NCBI GenBank assembly: GCA_013152075.1
Contig: JAADHD010000433.1
Location: forward strand, 1-17,723
Source: Verrucomicrobiota bacterium
Lineage (GTDB): Bacteria; Verrucomicrobiota; Verrucomicrobiia; Verrucomicrobiales; DEV007
Direction of reading: 5' to 3'
Length of the DNA: 17,723 nt
The notes under the pieces are model-generated. The model had not been told where the DNA came from. It saw nothing but the letters and a program-made list of their open reading frames with translations, and ran no database searches. Position 1 is the first letter of the stretch. Every line of letters starts with the position of its first letter. Below are positions 13,314-17,723 of the stretch, piece by piece. The position numbers and the translations under genes were made by a program.

Positions 13314-15218
13314 TTAAGGCTCGGCAAAGGTAGTAGCGTCAGGCGGCAGCTTCCATGAACCTTCTATAGCATAAGCTTTTCTCTTTTTGATGTCCAAGAC
13401 CCAGGCTTTAACAGTGACGGGACCTTTTTCGGGAATGAGTTCACGATCAAAGCTGGCGCTCCACCGGAAAAAATCTTTTGGATCCAAGGAATCGCGGCCG
13501 GTGAATTCTAGGTCAAAATGGTACTGCGGCGGGGCAGGGTGATCTCCTGATTCCACCAGCGTAAATATCATAGGCTTTTGTTTTTTTGTCTCCCAGGTCA
13601 AAAGCACTCCATCAACTGGTCGATAAATCGCTTTACCCAAGCGGGCAAAACCGCTGATTTTAATACTCCCGCTCTTATCAATTTCGAACGTTTCCACCCG
13701 GGCACGGGAAGTGGATAACGGAACCCTCTTAGGCCTGAATTGTTTCAACTCGAGAGTTTCCACCAGTTTCGGTTTCAGGTAACCTAGCCGGTTGAGCGTG
13801 TTCGCGTGATGTCTGGGAAAACCTACGGTGGCATCTGTCCGATGAGGGTTACGAGAATCCCAATGATTAGTGAATATGAGTGAGGCTTGTTCTTCGTAGC
13901 GAGACCACTCCCACAACTGCATCATTTGTTTTCCATAAAGCCATGGCCACAACTGTATGCCTGCCAGCGTGGCTATTGCGATGGTGCCCAGTGTCAGGCG
14001 TCGGGATTTCCACCATTTGGCTTCTGATGTTTGCCAGATCAGAACGATTAAAAATAAAATCGCGATGACCAGGTAGAGCGAGATGCTGATGTAACGCGTG
14101 ACGGTGGCGCGATCCATGCCGCTTAAACCCACGCGGGAGACGGTCACTGCTGCTTGAGCGCAGAGAACGGTACCCGACAAGGTCAGCCAGGGAACAGCGC
14201 ACCGCCAAAGTCCGGGCTTTCTAAATCGAGCAAGCACCCATGCCGCGCAAAGGCCGAAAAGTGCCAGCAAAGCAATTCCAATTTTTGGAGCCAGAGAAAC
14301 CGAGTCGATTCCGTAAACATGGGCAAAGGGGTTGCCGACCACCGTCGTGAAAAAGATCCAGACTTTTTCGGGATGTTCTTTCGCGATTTGATGTGATTTC
14401 AACATCGGTGGATCTTCGCCGGGTTGCTGGAAATAAGCGTGACTGGCATCGGCAGCATTTTTGAAATCGAGGCTGAAGTAACAGTAGATCACCGCGACGG
14501 CCACTACGGCCCACAAAGCGAGAAAGGTCCAACGATGCCAGCTGATTTTGGAGAAATGAGGGGAAAACAGGACGAGCCCGAAAACAGCCGGCCAGATAAA
14601 AAGGCCGTGTCCAAAACTATGAGTGCCTACGATGGCCAGAGCAAGACAGGCAAGCGCGCGAACCCACCATCGCCAGCGGGTTTTCCCGCAGATCACTAGA
14701 GACCAAATGATGCAGGCCATGGGCAACATAAAGGCTATCTGAATGGCCCACAACCAGTTCTGCCACTGCAGCGGAGAGAAAATAACCAGGTTGGCGAGGA
14801 ACAGTATTCCCCAAGCGGTGTCGGCGTGCCTGAAAACTGTTTGACGGGCCAATTGCCAGATACCGAGCCCGGCGACCAGTCCGAATACAAAGGTGGCACC
14901 GATCAACCAGCGCAAGTCACCATTGCCTACTTTCATGAATCCCAGTATGAGAAGACGAGGGAAAACCATGCGATGGGAAATGTGTGGCGCGTAGAGGTCA
15001 TGGAAGGTGAGCTCACCCTGCTCGGCTTTTTCAATCAGCGGTACCATCTCCCAATCATCCCACACAGGCACATTGACGGCGTGCTGATTGATCATGATCA
15101 GCAGCGCGATAGCGGGTGAAAAAGCGAATAAGAAACCCAGAACTTCACGCCAGTCCAGTCGGACGAGAAAGCTGTTATTTTGAATTCGGTTCAACATAAC
15201 GACAACTGTGCGGTTCAC
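13314..15218 (-). CDS. Large polytopic membrane protein, GT-C-like glycosyltransferase candidate
   Basis: This 634-residue protein has roughly 10-11 membrane segments over residues ~25-430, then a ~200-residue soluble C-terminal part. The first outer loop carries VPVWDDWEMV (Asp54, Asp55) followed by HISHRMVFPRLL. An acidic pair at this spot is typical of GT-C glycosyltransferases that use polyprenyl-phosphate sugars, but I cannot name a family. The C-terminal region looks beta-rich (GSIKISGFARLGKAIYRPVD, PVTVKAWVLDIKKRKAYAIE) and may be a carbohydrate-binding module. The GTG start overlaps the AlgJ-like gene's TGA in GTGA, which implies translational coupling; an ATG at 15197 is the alternative start. 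Its place behind MBOAT and AlgJ-like genes suggests a role in modifying an exported polysaccharide. Confidence 0.75.
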   Translation of the reverse strand: MNRTVVVMLNRIQNNSFLVRLDWREVLGFLFAFSPAIALLIMINQHAVNVPVWDDWEMVPLIEKAEQGELTFHDLYAPHISHRMVFPRLLILGFMKVGNGDLRWLIGATFVFGLVAGLGIWQLARQTVFRHADTAWGILFLANLVIFSPLQWQNWLWAIQIAFMLPMACIIWSLVICGKTRWRWWVRALACLALAIVGTHSFGHGLFIWPAVFGLVLFSPHFSKISWHRWTFLALWAVVAVAVIYCYFSLDFKNAADASHAYFQQPGEDPPMLKSHQIAKEHPEKVWIFFTTVVGNPFAHVYGIDSVSLAPKIGIALLALFGLCAAWVLARFRKPGLWRCAVPWLTLSGTVLCAQAAVTVSRVGLSGMDRATVTRYISISLYLVIAILFLIVLIWQTSEAKWWKSRRLTLGTIAIATLAGIQLWPWLYGKQMMQLWEWSRYEEQASLIFTNHWDSRNPHRTDATVGFPRHHANTLNRLGYLKPKLVETLELKQFRPKRVPLSTSRARVETFEIDKSGSIKISGFARLGKAIYRPVDGVLLTWETKKQKPMIFTLVESGDHPAPPQYHFDLEFTGRDSLDPKDFFRWSASFDRELIPEKGPVTVKAWVLDIKKRKAYAIEGSWKLPPDATTFAEP

Positions 15219-16957
15219 TCAATCGGATCTACTTTCTCCACAAACCACCAGTCGGATAAAACATACAGGTCATCAATTTTCTGGACGCTGTGGATTTTGG
15301 TTTTGGAATCCCATGGAACCAATGTCAGGCGGTATTTTTTACCGGTTTCGATTCGCCCGCTGGCCAACATTTTTCGTTTGCGAAAACCCCACAAATACAC
15401 AGGCACTTCATCGCCTTCGATATTGAGTTTGCCTTTCACTTGTTTGCTGACGGTAAAAATCGCGCTAAAAATGGCTTCTTCGTATGGAGTTATTTTAGGG
15501 TCGCCCAGAGGCATGCGTTCTTTCAGCACGGCTTCGATGACCACTTCTGAGGCATTGGCGCTGACGGCATGTGCCGGAGTTTTAGAAATGCGCTTGCTGA
15601 ACTTTACATCACGCCAACTCACTCCTGCACGTAAGCCCGGTGATTCCGATAACAGTAAATCCCGTGAGGCCAATACCCACACAAGCATTTTTTTTGCACG
15701 AACCTGATTGTCTGCACGATCTGCAAACTCCTTGCGCACTGCCGTAGCTCCGCCTCCATTTGCCGTGTAAACATCGAGAGAAGTTTGAAGTTCGGCTGCC
15801 AGATGTTGAGCGAAGCCTGCCCCGATAAGAGGCTCACTGTCGAGTTCATCTTTTCCTTTCCAGCTTGGATCGTTGAAGCCGCGTTTCGGATCGTCGTAAA
15901 TATTCACAAAACTGTCGCCTAACAAGACGATGGGAGATTGCCGGGCTTTAGTTAGACGCAAACCGCTTATTCGATCGTTGATCACTTTCAGGAATTGGCT
16001 TTCCGAAGCAAATACGTGGGAGGATTCTGTCAGATCCAGCATCTCGACCAGATCACCCTCATGTGTGCGTTGCAGTGCCTTCTCATCGACTTGTAAATCA
16101 CCCTTCACTTCGGCGAACCAGGGTTTGGATTTTATCTTCGTGGCGATTTCCGCAGCGGCTCGTTGCATGGCGTCCGGTGTCCAGTGAGTGTCCTGATTCA
16201 AAAAAACATCACCGTCTTTTTTCATCGACCAGAACAGGCTTGATAGATCAACGACTTCCACCCCAGCATCTCTCAGTTCGGTGTAAAATTTTTCCTGATC
16301 CCGGTGATGGACGGGGCCGGCGGATTGGCCTTGTGCAAGGCCTTCCGGATATATCATCGGTTTCACCGGAACTGGAACGAGCATCAGTTCGATTCCGCGC
16401 GCTTTGAGTTGGGCGGCAAATTTTTTAATCACCGGCAAGGGTTGATTCCATGTAGGGCGATCCGGATCCATCATCACCGAGTCAGGCTCCGGCTTCAGGG
16501 GACCGTAACCGATCAGTCCATCGATGGCCGCCTGGTAAAACAGCCGTCCTTTATCGCCGACGACCGTCTTGGTATTGCCTTCACCAAACCAGGCTGTCAA
16601 TTTTGCCTGGGTGCGTTGTCTGATGGCTTCGGCATAAGGGGCTTTATCGATTTCTGATTCGAAGGCTCGCAGGTGATCGCGCAAACTAGGTTGATCGCGT
16701 TCGATGTCCGGCTTGTTTTGTTTTTTTAACTCCAGGGCGGCCGTGGCAATTGGGTTAGGGTGATGAAAAAGTTCCGCTACGGGAACCCAACGAGCGTCGT
16801 CCTTATTCTTGAGTTCGCGTAGTGCTTCATGCCCGTTTCGCAAAACCGGCGGTATTACGATAATGGCAATAAAAATCGCCGAAAAAATCCAGGCGCTCGC
16901 CTTACTGACACGTACTTCCTCAGGGTGGGCGCCCCATTCCTCATACGGATTTTTCAT
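15215..16957 (-). CDS. AlgJ/AlgX-like SGNH-fold polysaccharide O-acetyltransferase
   Basis: This protein is expected to transfer acetyl groups to an exported polysaccharide on the outer side of the cytoplasmic membrane, supplied by the adjacent MBOAT protein. One N-terminal membrane anchor (~22-40) precedes the catalytic domain. The AlgJ-type landmarks are in order: GDKGRLFYQ (~134-142), the strand LMLVPVPVKPMIYPEGL (~191-207), QDTHWTPDAM with Asp256 and His258, GDLVEML, and the nucleophile motif LGDSF with Ser349. The Asp-x-His plus Ser set matches the triad of AlgJ and AlgX. At 580 residues it is longer than AlgJ (~390). The extra part is C-terminal (~460-580), looks beta-rich and has no recognised domain. 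It starts 26 bp after the MBOAT stop and overlaps the next gene by 4 bp. Confidence 0.88.
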   Translation of the reverse strand: MKNPYEEWGAHPEEVRVSKASAWIFSAIFIAIIVIPPVLRNGHEALRELKNKDDARWVPVAELFHHPNPIATAALELKKQNKPDIERDQPSLRDHLRAFESEIDKAPYAEAIRQRTQAKLTAWFGEGNTKTVVGDKGRLFYQAAIDGLIGYGPLKPEPDSVMMDPDRPTWNQPLPVIKKFAAQLKARGIELMLVPVPVKPMIYPEGLAQGQSAGPVHHRDQEKFYTELRDAGVEVVDLSSLFWSMKKDGDVFLNQDTHWTPDAMQRAAAEIATKIKSKPWFAEVKGDLQVDEKALQRTHEGDLVEMLDLTESSHVFASESQFLKVINDRISGLRLTKARQSPIVLLGDSFVNIYDDPKRGFNDPSWKGKDELDSEPLIGAGFAQHLAAELQTSLDVYTANGGGATAVRKEFADRADNQVRAKKMLVWVLASRDLLLSESPGLRAGVSWRDVKFSKRISKTPAHAVSANASEVVIEAVLKERMPLGDPKITPYEEAIFSAIFTVSKQVKGKLNIEGDEVPVYLWGFRKRKMLASGRIETGKKYRLTLVPWDSKTKIHSVQKIDDLYVLSDWWFVEKVDPIE

Positions 16958-16983
16958 TTTTTAACTCACGAGTTTTTATCAAA

Positions 16984-17723
16984 TTAAAACTGGAAATACA
17001 AAAACGGATTAAAACCCTGGGTGAACATCATCGCTAGGCTGATTGCGAACAATACCAGTCCAAGCGCGACCTTTACGGAGGTCAGTTTTTCCAGCCAGTT
17101 GGCGGTGCGTGGCGTCACCCAGGTGACGATCACCGCCAGTGCCAGGAAAAAGAAGTTCATTGGACGCAACAATTCACCGGTTAATATTCCGGCCGCCGGT
17201 GCATCGCCTCCCAGTCCAAACATCGAGCCCAGATAAGAAGCTGCGACTTCGAAATTAGCTGCGCGGAAAAATACCCAAGTGATAAGGATTATTACAAAAG
17301 TGAAGCCCATTCTCAGCCAACCCGGCAGACGCTTGTAAAAGGAGTCTTTACCCATCAGGCGCTCCAACATCAACATGCCGCCGTGAATCGCTCCCCAGGC
17401 CACGAAGGTCCACTGCGCCCCGTGCCACAGGCCGCCGATCAGCATCACCATCATCAGGTTGACGTAGGTTCGCCCGGAGCTACCGCGATTTCCCCCCAGC
17501 GGGATGTAAAGGTAGTCGCGCAGAAAGCTCGACAGAGAGATGTGCCATCGCCGCCAGAATTCGGTGATGCTTTTTGAGCGATAGGGGGAGTTGAAATTCT
17601 CTGGAAAGCGGAAACCGAACATTCTGCCCAGACCAATCGCCATGTCGGAATAAGCGGAAAAATCGAAGTAAATCTGGAAAGCGTAGGCGATCACCCCGAG
17701 CCAGGCGATGGGGGCGGTCAGGA
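16984..17723 (-). CDS. MBOAT family O-acyltransferase, AlgI-like (N-terminal part outside window)
   Basis: MBOAT proteins of the AlgI type pass acetyl groups through the membrane to a periplasmic transferase that decorates polysaccharide. The visible C-terminal ~245 residues contain the family core: YAFQIYFDFSAYSDMAIGLG, FGFRFPENFNSPYRSKSITE, FWRRWHISLSSFLRDYLYIP, LGGNRG, and GGLWHGAQWTFVAWGAIHG with the invariant catalytic His of the WHG motif. Several membrane helices follow, and the protein ends FNPFLYFQF, a typical AlgI-like terminus. The frame stays open to the right edge, so the GTG at 17694 is not the real start; a full protein would be about 470-520 residues. It lies directly ahead of the AlgJ-like gene, the expected partner. 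Confidence 0.95.
   Translation of the reverse strand, partial: LTAPIAWLGVIAYAFQIYFDFSAYSDMAIGLGRMFGFRFPENFNSPYRSKSITEFWRRWHISLSSFLRDYLYIPLGGNRGSSGRTYVNLMMVMLIGGLWHGAQWTFVAWGAIHGGMLMLERLMGKDSFYKRLPGWLRMGFTFVIILITWVFFRAANFEVAASYLGSMFGLGGDAPAAGILTGELLRPMNFFFLALAVIVTWVTPRTANWLEKLTSVKVALGLVLFAISLAMMFTQGFNPFLYFQF

Noticed and set aside
1..17723. Defence system, prophage, IS element, CRISPR array or integron
   Set aside because: No transposase, integrase, nuclease, Cas-like protein or spaced direct repeats were seen; nearly all the sequence is accounted for by housekeeping and envelope genes.

Overview
The window is a bacterial chromosomal segment of moderate GC. It carries 13 protein genes, two of them cut by the window edges, and no rRNA, tRNA, IS element, phage gene or CRISPR. 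Gene content and protein flavour (GHL10 glycoside hydrolase, small Dabb protein, LemA/M48 pair, ArsR-methyltransferase next to metK-ahcY, almost no Shine-Dalgarno sequences) fit a Verrucomicrobiota bacterium, perhaps of the Opitutia. That placement is an inference from style, not from a marker gene search.

Layout. (1) 2-679, plus: the 3' part of an unrecognised helical protein with a lysine-rich tail. It converges with (2) a five-gene minus-strand block read from 6588 down to 710: lemA, an M48 (HtpX-like) membrane protease with a long TerB-like tail, a UbiA-like polytopic membrane protein, serS and a short tilS. (3) From a divergent region that holds an 8-bp tandem repeat, three plus-strand genes follow: a secreted GHL10 glycoside hydrolase, mazG and a Dabb-domain protein. 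(4) A minus-strand ArsR-type regulator fused to a SAM-dependent methyltransferase domain shares its stop tetramer (CTAG) with the Dabb gene. It is divergent, across only 60 bp, from metK and ahcY. (5) After a strong hairpin, a minus-strand surface-polysaccharide block runs to the right edge: an MBOAT O-acyltransferase (cut by the edge), an AlgJ/AlgX-like SGNH acetyltransferase and a large GT-C-like membrane protein.

How the genes work together. MetK makes SAM and AhcY removes S-adenosylhomocysteine, so they cover two steps of the activated methyl cycle. The divergent ArsR-methyltransferase protein has no cysteine, so it is not a typical metal sensor. By analogy with SahR-type regulators it could sense SAH or SAM and control metK-ahcY through an inverted repeat in the shared promoter region. 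SerS and TilS both serve translation (Ser-tRNA charging; lysidine modification of tRNA-Ile). The LemA/M48 pair is a recurrent membrane-associated set. The MBOAT and AlgJ-like pair is the expected arrangement for moving acetyl groups across the membrane to an exported polysaccharide, and the overlapping third gene may add or modify a sugar.

Most of the window is housekeeping. The parts most worth following up are the SAM-cycle control region, the three-gene acetylation cassette, the UbiA-like protein upstream of serS, and a small GACGTCCCCGTC hairpin after mazG that may be a dispersed repeat.
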